Origin: Myxococcota bacterium
GTDB taxonomy: Bacteria; Myxococcota_A; UBA9160; UBA4427
Direction: 5' to 3'
NCBI GenBank assembly: GCA_041389495.1
Contig: JAWKRT010000001.1
Span: 1,426,001 to 1,490,000, forward strand
DNA length: 64,000 bases
Both the position numbers and the translations under genes were made by a program. Positions within the stretch are counted from its first letter, which is position 1. Every line of letters begins with the position of its first letter. The notes beneath the pieces are model-generated. The model was given only the letters and a program-made list of their open reading frames with translations, made no database searches and was not told the origin of the DNA. Positions 1 through 8,085 of the stretch are shown here, piece after piece.

Positions 1-763
1 GCGCGATCGCGCTCGGGCAGTTCGGCGTGCACGCGGTGCGCGCTCCGGCGGCGCCCGAGCGCGTCGCGGCCGAGGTCGCGCGCGACGCCGACGCGCTGCG
101 CGGCGTCCTCGACCGCACGCGCTGGGGCGGGCTCCACGTCGTCGACGCGCGCTCGGGCCTCGATGCGCTCGACGCCGCCGCCGAGCGCGCGGCCGATCGC
201 ATCGCGCTCCCGGTCTGGGACGACGCGTCGCTCGCGCGCGCCGTCGAGCGGCTCGAGCGGATCGAGCGCGAGACGCCGGCCGCACGCGCCCGCCGGCGCG
301 CGCGCCTCCTCGTCTGCGGCGTCGACCGCGCGGCGCGCGTCGACGCGGCGGGCCTCGACGCGCTCGCGCAGCTCCGGGCCGCGATCGCGCGCGGCGGCTG
401 GCCGGCCTATCGCGGCTTCGTCGCGCGCGCCCCGCGCTCGAGGCGCGTCTCGGACGCGACGGCGCCGTGCGGAGCGCGCTGCACGCGGCGCGCGGAACGT
501 CGCTCGATCGCCAGCTGCGCGCGCTCGCGCAGGAGATCGCCGTCGACCTCGGGCTCGACGCGCTCGCGCGGCGCGAGCGCGCGGCGCGCGAGCAGCGGCT
601 CGCGCTCGCCATCCGCGCGCGCGGCGACGCGCCGAGCACCGAGGGCGCCGACGCGTGGCGGCGCCTGCTGCGGGCGCGGCGGCCGGCGCGCGCGCCGTCG
701 CACGGCGAGGTGGCGCGCAGCGCGGGCGCCAGGGCATTCCACGCGCCGAGGGGGAGCGAATGA
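1..763 (+). pseudogene. ParA/MinD-like P-loop ATPase, 3' part, frameshifted
   Basis: The reading frame enters from upstream, so the N-terminus and Walker A are outside the window. The visible part has a Walker B-like GLHVVDARSGLDAL stretch followed by the helix-rich C-terminal half typical of ParA-type ATPases (GFVARAPR, then LEARLGRDGAVRSALHAARG). The frame runs in phase 3 up to about 437 and continues convincingly in phase 2. The sequence ccgcgctcgag would encode PRLE with one extra c, so one base appears to be missing. The protein would end at 763, its TGA overlapping the next gene's ATG (ATGA), which suggests a coupled operon. The family call rests on pattern resemblance only. Confidence 0.4.
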
Positions 764-2028
764 GCGGAGAGGGCAGAGCGGGCATGGGACGAGTCGGCAT
801 CCTCGTGGGCGGCGGCCCGGCGCCGGGCATCAACGGCGTGATCGGCGCCGCCACGCTCGCCGCGCAGGCGCGCGGCGCGACGGTGGTCGGCATCTTCGAA
901 GGCTTCGCGCACCTGATGAAGGGGCCCGCGGACATCGCCGCGCACGCGCGCGAGCTGTCGCGCGCGGAGGTCGTCTCGATCCACCTGCTCGGGGGCTCGA
1001 TCCTCAAGACGTCGCGCGCGAACCCGACGAAGGATCCGAAGCACCTCGAGGCGTGCGTCGCCGCGCTCGACGCGCTCGGGATCGAGAAGCTCGTGACGAT
1101 CGGCGGCGACGACACGGCGTTCTCGGCCGTGTCCGTGAGCCGCGCGGCCGGCGGTCGCATCCAGGTCGTGCACGTTCCGAAGACGATCGACAACGACCTG
1201 CCGCTCCCCGACGGCGTCCCCACGTTCGGGTACGAGACCGCGCGCGAGCACGCGGCGAACCTCGTCGCCGGCCTGCACGAGGACGGCCGCACGATGAACC
1301 GCTGGTTCTTCGCCGAGCTGATGGGGCGGCAGGCGGGCTTCCTGAGCTTCGGCACCGGTGCCGCCGCGGGCGCGACGCTGACGGTGATCGCCGAGGAGTT
1401 CCCCGACGATCCGATCCGGCTCGACCAGGTCGCGAACCTCGTCGAGGGCACGATCGTGAAGCGCAAGGCGCTCGGCTTCGAGCACGGCTGCGCGGTGATC
1501 GCCGAGGGCATCGCCGAGCGCCTCGATCCGAACGACCTCGAGATGCTGAAGGACGTCGCGCGCGACGAGCACGGGCACATCAAGCTCGCCGACGTGCCGC
1601 TCGCGAAGACGATCGCCGACCTCGTGAAGAAGCGGCTCGCAGACCGCGGCGTGAAGCTCACCGTCAACGCCAAGGAGATCGGCTACGAGCTGCGCTGCCT
1701 GCCGCCGTGCGCGTTCGATCGCGAGTACACGCGCACGCTCGGCGTGGGCGCCATCGAGCTGCTCGCCGCGGGCGAGAGCGGTGTGCTCGTGACGCGCCAG
1801 GGCAGCCGCTGCACGCCGATCCGGTTCGACGAGCTGATCGACCCTGCCACCGGGCGGACGCGCGTTCGCTATGTCGACACGACGAGCGAGTCCTATCGCT
1901 ATGCGCTCGCGCTGCAGACCCGCGTGACGGCCGAGGACCTCGCCGACGACGCGATGGTCGAGCGGATCGCGGCCGCCGGGAAGCTCCCGGCCGCGGACGT
2001 GCGGCGGCGCTACGCGCCGGTCGCCTGA
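760..2028 (+). CDS. pfp: 6-phosphofructokinase, pyrophosphate-dependent type
   Basis: A 422-residue cytoplasmic glycolytic enzyme that phosphorylates fructose-6-phosphate. The nucleotide/PPi loop GGGPAPG is at residues 17-23. GGDDT at 115-119 replaces the GGDGS of ATP enzymes; the second Asp blocks the ATP alpha-phosphate. PKTIDND at 140-146 carries the catalytic Asp and the Lys that marks PPi-dependent enzymes. PPi use is therefore inferred from established family residues. It is translationally coupled to the upstream ParA-like gene through ATGA. A second in-frame ATG (784, MGRVGILV) lies closer to the conserved core and could be the true start. Confidence 0.9.
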   Translation: MSGEGRAGMGRVGILVGGGPAPGINGVIGAATLAAQARGATVVGIFEGFAHLMKGPADIAAHARELSRAEVVSIHLLGGSILKTSRANPTKDPKHLEACVAALDALGIEKLVTIGGDDTAFSAVSVSRAAGGRIQVVHVPKTIDNDLPLPDGVPTFGYETAREHAANLVAGLHEDGRTMNRWFFAELMGRQAGFLSFGTGAAAGATLTVIAEEFPDDPIRLDQVANLVEGTIVKRKALGFEHGCAVIAEGIAERLDPNDLEMLKDVARDEHGHIKLADVPLAKTIADLVKKRLADRGVKLTVNAKEIGYELRCLPPCAFDREYTRTLGVGAIELLAAGESGVLVTRQGSRCTPIRFDELIDPATGRTRVRYVDTTSESYRYALALQTRVTAEDLADDAMVERIAAAGKLPAADVRRRYAPVA

Positions 2029-2049
2029 GCGCGCCGGAGCCGCGCCGCG

Positions 2050-2517
2050 ATGGATGCGAAGCTCGCCTTCTGGTGCGCCGCCCTCGCCAACATGGCCGTG
2101 CTGTGCGCGTTCGTCGCGCGCGGCGTCGCACAGGCGCGGCGCGGCGAGATGGCGCGCCACCGGCGCTCGATGTGGACGGCGGCCGCGCTCGTCGCCGCCT
2201 TCCTCGTCGCCTATCTGCTGAAGTCATCGGTGCTCGGCAAGGAGGACATGTCCGCGTGGAGCGCGGCGCACGTCGCCAACCTGCGCATCCACGAGTCGTT
2301 CGTCCTGCTCATGCTGGTCGCGGGCGGCGTGGCGATCGCGCGCGCGCGCGCCTTCCCGGGGACGCGCAGCTTCACGCGCGACCCGGCCGACCCGGCCGCC
2401 GACCCGCGCCGCGTGCGCGCGCACCGACGCGCGGGTTGGACGGCCGCGGTGTCGGCGCTGCTCGGCCTGCTCACCGCCGCGATCGTGCTCGCCGGCATGA
2501 TCGCGCGAAGCGGCTAG
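2050..2517 (+). CDS. DUF420-like integral membrane protein
   Basis: A 155-residue protein with four predicted membrane helices (about residues 5-25, 42-60, 78-97 and 130-150). Conserved polar spots include RHRRSMWTAA after helix 1 and HVANLRIHES before helix 3, the His/Arg pattern of the DUF420 family linked to cytochrome oxidase assembly in other bacteria. It lies 21 nt after the phosphofructokinase gene and 12 nt before a rhomboid gene on the same strand, so probably one transcript. A haem or Cu oxidase role is inference from family association; ctaA is far away at 51-52 kb. Confidence 0.65.
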   Translation: MDAKLAFWCAALANMAVLCAFVARGVAQARRGEMARHRRSMWTAAALVAAFLVAYLLKSSVLGKEDMSAWSAAHVANLRIHESFVLLMLVAGGVAIARARAFPGTRSFTRDPADPAADPRRVRAHRRAGWTAAVSALLGLLTAAIVLAGMIARSG

Positions 2518-2529
2518 GCGGCTCGTCGC

Positions 2530-3285
2530 GTGTTCCCGGTTCGCGACGAGAACCCGACCGCGCACCGCCCCATCGCGACGATCGCGCTGATCGCGCTCAA
2601 CGCGTGGACGTGGGCGGCGCTCCAGGGGCTCGGCAGCGAGGCGACGCTCGTGCAGTCGATCTGCACGTTCGGCCTGATTCCGGCCGAGCTGCTCGGCACC
2701 GTCGGCGCGGGCGCCGTGCTGCCGCTCGGCCCCGAGCACGCGTGCGTCGCGGACGGTCGCGCCGCGGCGACGGTCGTGACCTCGATGTTCATGCACGGCG
2801 GCTGGGCGCACATCCTCGGCAACCTGTGGTTCCTGTGGATCTTCGGGGACAACGTCGAGGATGCGATGGGGCCGGTGCGGTTCGTCGCGTTCTACGTGCT
2901 CTGCGGGCTCGTCGCGGCGGTGACACAGGTCGCGAGCCATCCCGCGAGCCTCGTGCCGATGGTCGGCGCCTCGGGCGCGATCGGCGGCGTGATGGGGGCC
3001 TACATCCGGCTCTTCCCGCGCGCGCGCATCCACATGCTGCTCGTGCTCGGGTTCTACGTGACGACCGCCGCGGTGCCGGCCGTCTGGATGCTCGGCTACT
3101 GGTTCCTCGTCCAGCTGCTCGGCGGCCTCCCGCAGCTCGCCGGGTTCGAGGGCGGGGTCGCGTTCTGGGCGCACGTCGGCGGCTTCGTCGCGGGCGCGCT
3201 GCTCGTCGGGGTCTTCCGGAGCGAAGGCCGCATGCGCGCCCGCCTCGCGCTCACCGCGCGGCGCACCGCGCGCTATCGCATCTGA
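2530..3285 (+). CDS. Rhomboid family intramembrane serine protease
   Basis: A 251-residue polytopic membrane protease starting at a GTG. The catalytic serine is in GASGAIGG (Ser148) and the partner histidine in AHVGGF (His215). The HGGWAHILGNLWFLW segment (residues 89-103) is the conserved TM2 His/Asn oxyanion region. The protein would cleave transmembrane substrates within the inner membrane. The large L1 loop between the first two helices (residues 35-80) is normal for bacterial rhomboids of the GlpG/YqgP class. Substrates cannot be deduced from context. Confidence 0.93.
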   Translation: MFPVRDENPTAHRPIATIALIALNAWTWAALQGLGSEATLVQSICTFGLIPAELLGTVGAGAVLPLGPEHACVADGRAAATVVTSMFMHGGWAHILGNLWFLWIFGDNVEDAMGPVRFVAFYVLCGLVAAVTQVASHPASLVPMVGASGAIGGVMGAYIRLFPRARIHMLLVLGFYVTTAAVPAVWMLGYWFLVQLLGGLPQLAGFEGGVAFWAHVGGFVAGALLVGVFRSEGRMRARLALTARRTARYRI

Positions 3286-3307
3286 GGCCCGCGCGCGGCG
3301 CGGACGG

Positions 3308-3316
3308 TGTTAGGCT
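3308..3316 (+). promoter_or_regulatory. Extended -10 promoter TGTTAGGCT, leaderless geometry
   Basis: TGTTAGGCT has the TGn extension plus a TAGGCT hexamer. It ends 8 nt before the GTG at 3325, so transcription should start at or next to the start codon of the AtoE-type transporter. No Shine-Dalgarno sequence fits between. Confidence 0.5.
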
Positions 3317-3324
3317 CGCGCGCC

Positions 3325-4731
3325 GTGCCCGCCGTCGCCTCGCCCCTCGACCTCCTCCGCCGCGCGGGCGCCGCGCTCTCGCGCGCGACCGAGCGATGGG
3401 TTCCCGACGCGTGGGTCATCTGCATGGCGCTGACCGCGCTCGCGTTCGCGCTCGCCGTGCTCGGCGCGGGGGTCGGCGTCGGCGAGGCCGTGCTCGCGTG
3501 GGGCGGCGGCACGTGGACGCTGCTCGCGCTCGCGATGCAGTTCACGATCGCGATGGTCGCCGCCCACGCGTGCGTGACGTCGCGGCCGGTCTTCGCGCTG
3601 CTCGATCGGCTCGCGTCGCTCCCCGACCCGGAGCGGCCCGTGCAGGCCGTCGTGCTCGCCGGTCTCTTCTCGCTCGTCACGGGCTACCTCAACTGGGCGC
3701 TGTGCCTCGTGGCGTGCGCGCTCTTCGTGCCGTTCCTGTGTCGACGCAATCCGCGGACGGACGTGCGCGTGACGATCGCGGCCTCCTACCTCGGCCTCGG
3801 CACCGTGTGGCACGGAGGCCTCTCGGGATCGGCGCCGCTCATCCTCGCGACGCCCGGCAACCCGCTCGTCGCACCGGGGAGCGGCGCGCCGATCGTCGAT
3901 CGTCTGTTCCCCGTCACCGAGACGCTCTTCCACCCGTTCAACCTGGCGGTGATCGCGTGCGTCGGCGCGGTCGCGCTCGTCGTCGTCGCGCTGCTGCACC
4001 CGCGCACGGACGTGCGCACGCTGACGCCGGAGCAGGTCGACGCCATCCTTCCGGCGCCACCGCCGCTCGAGCCCGTTCCCGACACGCCGGCGGGCCGGCT
4101 CGACGCGTTCCGCGGCTGGGTGTGGCTCGCCGCCGCACTGCTCGCGATCCCGCTCGTGCACGCCGTCGCGACGCGCGGCTTCGGGTCGAGCTGGACGATC
4201 GACGCGTACAACGCGACGTTCCTCGCGCTCGCCCTCGTGCTCCACGGACGCCCGCAGCCGTTCCTGCGCGCGTGCCGCGAGGGCGTCGACGCGGCGTGGG
4301 GCATCATCGTCCAGTTCCCCTTCTACGCCGGGATCTTCGGCCTCATGCAGTCGACTGCGCTCGGCGGCTGGCTCGAGCACCTGTTCTCGACCGTCGCGAC
4401 GAGCGCCTCGTACCCCATGGTGGTCTACGTCTACTCGGGGTTCATGAACCTCTTCGTGCCGTCGGCCGGCTCGAAGTGGCTGATCGAGGCGCCCTTCCTG
4501 CTGCCGGCCGGCGAGGAGCTCGGCGTCGGGCCCGTCACCGTCCTGCTCGCCTACGCGTACGGCGACTCGACGACCAACCTCGTGCAGCCGTTCTTCGCCA
4601 TTCCCATCCTCGCCGTGACGCGCCTGCGCTTCGGCGACGTCGTCGGATACACGTTCCTCGTCGCGCTCGCGTGCTTCGCGGTGTGCGCGCTCGCGATGGC
4701 GTGCATCCCGCTCGACCTCGGCGCGCACTGA
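3325..4731 (+). CDS. AtoE-type short-chain fatty acid transporter
   Basis: A 468-residue protein with about 11-12 membrane segments, homologous by eye to the AtoE/short-chain fatty acid permease family. Conserved signatures include TIAASYLGLGTVWHGGLSGS (residues about 150-169), FMNLFVPSAGSKW and YGDSTTNLVQPFFAIP. The role would be uptake of short-chain fatty acids into an organism rich in acyl-CoA enzymes (see 48-58 kb). The GTG at 3325 is chosen because a -10 box overlaps the upstream in-frame GTG at 3307. The gene stands alone, 39 nt after the rhomboid gene. Confidence 0.88.
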   Translation: MPAVASPLDLLRRAGAALSRATERWVPDAWVICMALTALAFALAVLGAGVGVGEAVLAWGGGTWTLLALAMQFTIAMVAAHACVTSRPVFALLDRLASLPDPERPVQAVVLAGLFSLVTGYLNWALCLVACALFVPFLCRRNPRTDVRVTIAASYLGLGTVWHGGLSGSAPLILATPGNPLVAPGSGAPIVDRLFPVTETLFHPFNLAVIACVGAVALVVVALLHPRTDVRTLTPEQVDAILPAPPPLEPVPDTPAGRLDAFRGWVWLAAALLAIPLVHAVATRGFGSSWTIDAYNATFLALALVLHGRPQPFLRACREGVDAAWGIIVQFPFYAGIFGLMQSTALGGWLEHLFSTVATSASYPMVVYVYSGFMNLFVPSAGSKWLIEAPFLLPAGEELGVGPVTVLLAYAYGDSTTNLVQPFFAIPILAVTRLRFGDVVGYTFLVALACFAVCALAMACIPLDLGAH

Positions 4732-4788
4732 GCGTTCGCTCGCGCCCCGCCTCCGCCCCCGGTCGCGCGCATGCCGTCGCACGCCGTC

Positions 4789-4802
4789 ACACCGTCCGGT
4801 GT
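4789..4802. promoter_or_regulatory. Inverted repeat ACACCG-tc-CGGTGT upstream of hsp20
   Basis: A perfect 6+6 bp inverted repeat with a 2-nt spacer, about 100 bp before the Hsp20 start. It does not resemble the CIRCE element. An operator is possible but unproven. Confidence 0.25.
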
Positions 4803-4903
4803 CGGAGGCTGCGGTGCACGGCGCCGTCGCATCCCCGTCGGTGCGCGGGCTTGCACTCCGCGATCGGTGTCGATCGTCGAGGATCATCAGAGGAGGGCCC
4901 GTC

Positions 4904-5347
4904 ATGGCCGAACGAGAGTCGAAGTCGAACGTGTCGGTGTGGGATCCGTTCCGCGATTGGAGTCTCTTCCCGCGCTGGAGCCCGCTCGGGGAGTCGCTCT
5001 TCGCCTCCGAGCGACGCGCGCCGTCCTGGGCGCCCGCCGTCGACGTGAGCGAGGGCGAGAAGCAGTACACGGTCACCGTCGAGCTCCCGGGCGCCCGCAA
5101 GGAGGACGTGAACGTCGAGGTCCACGAGGGCGTTCTCACGATCCGCGGCGAGAAGCGCAGCGAGCGCGAGGAGAAGGACGAGCACCGCCGCTACGTCGAG
5201 CGCTCCTACGGATCGTTCGCCCGCTCGTTCTCGCTGCCGACGAACGCCGACGCCGAAGCCGTGCACGCGAGCTTCCAGGAGGGCGTGCTGACGGTCGAGG
5301 TGCCGAAGCGCGACGAGGCGAAGCCGCGGTCGGTCTCGGTGAAGTAG
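4904..5347 (+). CDS. Small heat-shock protein, Hsp20/alpha-crystallin family
   Basis: A 147-residue cytosolic holdase. The alpha-crystallin domain spans about residues 43-135, with VDVSEGEKQYTVTVELPGA at its start and the conserved GVLTVEVPK near the end. The N-terminal arm contains the WDPFRDW motif common in bacterial class A Hsp20. A strong AGGAGGG Shine-Dalgarno (4891-4897) sets the ATG at 4904. The 170-nt upstream gap holds an inverted repeat but no clear sigma-32 site. A C-terminal I-x-I is absent; SVSVK takes its place. Confidence 0.93.
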   Translation: MAERESKSNVSVWDPFRDWSLFPRWSPLGESLFASERRAPSWAPAVDVSEGEKQYTVTVELPGARKEDVNVEVHEGVLTIRGEKRSEREEKDEHRRYVERSYGSFARSFSLPTNADAEAVHASFQEGVLTVEVPKRDEAKPRSVSVK

Positions 5348-5377
5348 GCTCGCGGCGGCGGCGTGGAGGGCCGGCCC

Positions 5378-6328
5378 GTGGCAGCCGATTCCGTCGGTGG
5401 AGCCCCGTCTCTCGTCGCGCGCGCGCTCGCGCGCGCGGCGGAGTGCGTCGACGAGACGACGGAGTCGGTCGCCACGGCCTCGGCTCCCCTCGCGGGTGAG
5501 GTCGTGCACGACGTGCGCCTCACCTACAAGCGACTGCACGCGCTCTGCTCGCTCGTCGGTCCCGCGTCCGAGCGCGCCGCAGCGACGCGCGAGCCGCCGT
5601 GCGACGGCGCGCCGGCGGAAGCGCGCGGCGACGCGCGCCGCGCGGACGAGCGGATGCGCGACATCCACCGCGCGCGCTCGCGGGCGCGCCCGCGCGACGT
5701 CCTTCCCGAGGGCGCGCGCGACATCGGCGCGCGGGCGCCGCAGCGACTCTCGGCGCCCCTCGCCGAGCTCGGCGCGTTCGCGCGCGGCGGCGCGGGTGTC
5801 GTCGCTCCTTCCCGGGGCGAGGTCCTCGGTGCGCTCGCCGCGGCGCGCGACGCGCTCGCACGCGACCTCGTCGCAGCGCGCGCGGTGCCCGCGCGCCAGC
5901 TCGATCGCGCCGTCGTCGACGTGCTCGAGGCGAGCTATCGGCGCGTCCGGCGCGCGGCGCGGCGTGCGCGCCGGAGCGGCAGGGCGCGCGACTTCCACCG
6001 CTGGCGGCGACGCCTCAAGGCGTTCCTGTACCAGTGGGAGGCGCTCGGACTCGACGCGATGCGCACGGGTGCGCCCGTCGAGGGCTGGCGCGATCTGGCT
6101 GCGCGGCTCGGCGAGCGCCAGGACCTCGACGATCTCCGCGCGCTGCTCGCGCGCGCGCCGCTCGCGCCCGACGACGCGGAGTCGATCGACCGCCGCGTGC
6201 GGCGTCGCGAGCGTGCGCTCGAGCGCCGCGCGCTCGCGCTCGCGCGCGAGACGTTGGCGCGCGAGCCGCGCCGCTTCGCGCGCCGCCTGCGCCGCCGCCT
6301 GCGCCGGCGCCTGCGCCGAGCGACCTAA
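5378..6328 (+). CDS. CHAD domain protein
   Basis: A 316-residue, extremely Arg-rich alpha-helical protein. The two CHAD repeats are recognisable: VHDVRLTYKRLHALCSLV near the N-terminus and FHRWRRRLKAFLYQWEAL followed by LGERQDLDDLRALL in the second half. CHAD proteins bind polyphosphate through basic grooves, and the tail here (RRLRRRLRRRLRR) is unusually basic. GTG 5378 is preferred over GTG 5363 because GGAGGG lies 6 nt upstream. The TAA overlaps the stop of the convergent LLM gene (6325-6328). No CYTH domain is attached. Confidence 0.82.
   Translation: MAADSVGGAPSLVARALARAAECVDETTESVATASAPLAGEVVHDVRLTYKRLHALCSLVGPASERAAATREPPCDGAPAEARGDARRADERMRDIHRARSRARPRDVLPEGARDIGARAPQRLSAPLAELGAFARGGAGVVAPSRGEVLGALAAARDALARDLVAARAVPARQLDRAVVDVLEASYRRVRRAARRARRSGRARDFHRWRRRLKAFLYQWEALGLDAMRTGAPVEGWRDLAARLGERQDLDDLRALLARAPLAPDDAESIDRRVRRRERALERRALALARETLAREPRRFARRLRRRLRRRLRRAT
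6281..6316 (+). repeat. Three tandem 12-bp repeats inside the CHAD gene
   Basis: The unit cgccgcctgcgc occurs twice perfectly and once with a change (cggcgcctgcgc). It encodes the RRLR repeats of the basic C-terminal tail and is a plausible site of repeat-number variation. Confidence 0.85.
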
Positions 6329-7272
6329 CGAACGACGAGGCCGTGCAGCTCGGGGAGGATGCCGTCGCGCGCGATCTCGATCGCCTCGAGCGGGTCGGAC
6401 AGCATCGAGAGCACGATGTGCCGGCAGCCCGCGCTCACGTAGCGCTGCATCTGCTCGAGGCAGTCCTCGGGGCGGCCGAGCAGGCAGTACTTCGCCGCGG
6501 CGTCGCGGAAGGGCACGTTGTAGATGCGCTGGAGCAGGGCGGCCGCGCGGTCGAGCGCGGCCTCGTAGCTGTCGTCGAACACCGTGAAGACGAGGCTCGC
6601 CGGCTCGAACGGCGCCTCGCGCCGGCCCGCGTCGCGCGCGTGCGCGCGGATCTCGGCGAGGTTCGCCGCGTACTGCTCGACGTCGCACATGTGCGAGATG
6701 TAGCCGTCGCCGAGCCGACCGGCGCGGCGGAAGCTCGGCCCGCGCCGCCCGCCGACGAGGATCGCCGGCCCGTTGCGCTGCACGGGCTTCGGGGCGAGCG
6801 ACACCGGCCCGAAGTCGTAGTGGCGCCCGCGGTGCTCGACGCCGTCGTGCGTCCACAGGCGCCGGACGACGTCGATCGCCTCGTCCGTCCGGCTGCCTCG
6901 CTCCGCGAGCGGCACGCCGCAGGCCTCGAACTCGGGGGGGAATTCGCCGCCGACACCGATGCCGAGCGTGAGCCGCCCGCCCGAGAGCACGTCGAGCGTC
7001 GACGTCACCTTCGCGGTGGTCGTCGGATGCCGGAGGGGGAGCAGGTAGACGCCCGTCGCGAGACGCACGCGCTCGGTGGCCGCGGCCGCGAACGAGAGCA
7101 GCGTGAGCGACTCGAGGATCGGGATGTAGAACGAGACGTGGTCGCCGACCCAGAGCGCGTCGAAGCCCGCCTCCTCGACCGCGCGCGCGAACCCGAGCAC
7201 GCCCTCGCGCGCGCCGCCCGCGAGCATCATGCCGCACTGCACGCGCTCCGGAAGGACGAGCGGGTCGGTCAC
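6325..7272 (-). CDS. LLM-class flavin-dependent oxidoreductase
   Basis: A 315-residue TIM-barrel protein of the luciferase-like monooxygenase superfamily, the group that uses FMN or F420. Typical features: GFDALWVGDHVSF near the N-terminus, ATGVYLLPLRHPTTTAK, LTLGIGVGGEFPPEF and GYISHMCD. The substrate is unknown. The GTG at 7272 lies 2 nt beyond the stop of the upstream SH3 gene, so the two are likely co-transcribed. Its stop overlaps the CHAD stop from the other strand. A second LLM protein is at 57023-58033. Confidence 0.85.
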   Translation of the reverse strand: MTDPLVLPERVQCGMMLAGGAREGVLGFARAVEEAGFDALWVGDHVSFYIPILESLTLLSFAAAATERVRLATGVYLLPLRHPTTTAKVTSTLDVLSGGRLTLGIGVGGEFPPEFEACGVPLAERGSRTDEAIDVVRRLWTHDGVEHRGRHYDFGPVSLAPKPVQRNGPAILVGGRRGPSFRRAGRLGDGYISHMCDVEQYAANLAEIRAHARDAGRREAPFEPASLVFTVFDDSYEAALDRAAALLQRIYNVPFRDAAAKYCLLGRPEDCLEQMQRYVSAGCRHIVLSMLSDPLEAIEIARDGILPELHGLVVR

Positions 7273-7274
7273 GG

Positions 7275-7886
7275 CTAGAGGCGGATGCGCGGGCTGCTGC
7301 GCCGGCCCGCGCTGCGGCTCCAGAGCGCGCCGAGGATCATGCCGATGGCGACCATCGCGCCGCCGGTGATCCACTCGGGCCATCGCTGGCCCGCGGTGAG
7401 TCGCATGTTCTCCTGCGTGAGCTCGGCGATCCGCGTCGCCTGCTCGTCGTCGTTCGACGCGAGCGACTCGTTGCTCGACCGCAGCTGCTCGCGATCGGCG
7501 GTGACGGTCTCGAGCTGGCCGCGGAGCTCGACGACCTCCTCCTCGAGCTGCACGAGGCGCAGCGTCGGCGGCGGCTGCGCGTCGAGGTAGCCGGCCGGGA
7601 TCCAGCCGTCCTTGCCTTCTGCGAGCCGCACGTGCGTCCAGCTCTCGGCGCGTTCGAGGATGGTCACGAGATCGCCGCTCTTGACCGCGTCGAGGATGCG
7701 GTACTGCGTGCCCGGGCCGGTGCGCAGGTTGAGCGTGAGCTCGGCCTTGATCCAGGCCTGCTCGGCGCTCGCGGCGGCCGCGGCGAGCAGCAGTCCCGCC
7801 GCGAGAGCGGCATGCGTGAGCGATCGTGCGATGGCGTGTCGTCGGTGGCGGCGCTCGCGGCGCGCGCGCGGACAGGTCGAGATCAC
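7275..7886 (-). CDS. Secreted SH3-domain protein with C-terminal membrane anchor (TIGR04211-like)
   Basis: About 203 residues. Order: N-terminal signal sequence (basic, then LTHAALAAGLLLAAAAASA), a bacterial SH3 domain (LTLNLRTGPGTQYRILDAVKSGD through GWIPAGYLD), a coiled coil (VQLEEEVVELRGQLETVTADREQL to TQENMRL) and a C-terminal transmembrane anchor with a basic tail. That order matches the SH3-and-anchor family of the cell envelope. GTG 7886 is favoured because GGGGGG sits just upstream; an in-frame GTG at 7925 would add 13 residues. A possible -10 TAAGCT lies at 8025-8030. Confidence 0.75.
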   Translation of the reverse strand: MISTCPRARRERRHRRHAIARSLTHAALAAGLLLAAAAASAEQAWIKAELTLNLRTGPGTQYRILDAVKSGDLVTILERAESWTHVRLAEGKDGWIPAGYLDAQPPPTLRLVQLEEEVVELRGQLETVTADREQLRSSNESLASNDDEQATRIAELTQENMRLTAGQRWPEWITGGAMVAIGMILGALWSRSAGRRSSPRIRL

Positions 7887-8085
7887 GAAACCCCCCAGCT
7901 CGTTCTCGTCCGTTCTTTCGTTCACTCGTTCCCGGGATCGTCCGGTCGTCGCCGCGTCGCTCGCAGGCGCGGCCCGGTGCGCGTCCGCGCCCCGCCGCTC
8001 TCCGCGTCGCCGCGCGACCGGCCGAGCTTACCGCAGGGACGCGCGATGGATCGCGCGAACGCGCGGCCGTCGCGCGTGTCGCGGC

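Noticed and set aside
4789..4903. CIRCE or sigma-32 promoter before hsp20
   Set aside because: The inverted repeat has a 2-nt rather than 9-nt spacer and different half-sites. A CTTGCA near 4850 lacks a matching CCCCAT-type -10.
27..5048. Very long open frames in the non-coding phases, here and opposite pilY1, priA and dnaX
   Set aside because: In DNA this GC-rich, stop codons are scarce. These frames give Arg/Ala/Pro-rich sequences without family motifs, while the alternative frame encodes recognisable proteins.
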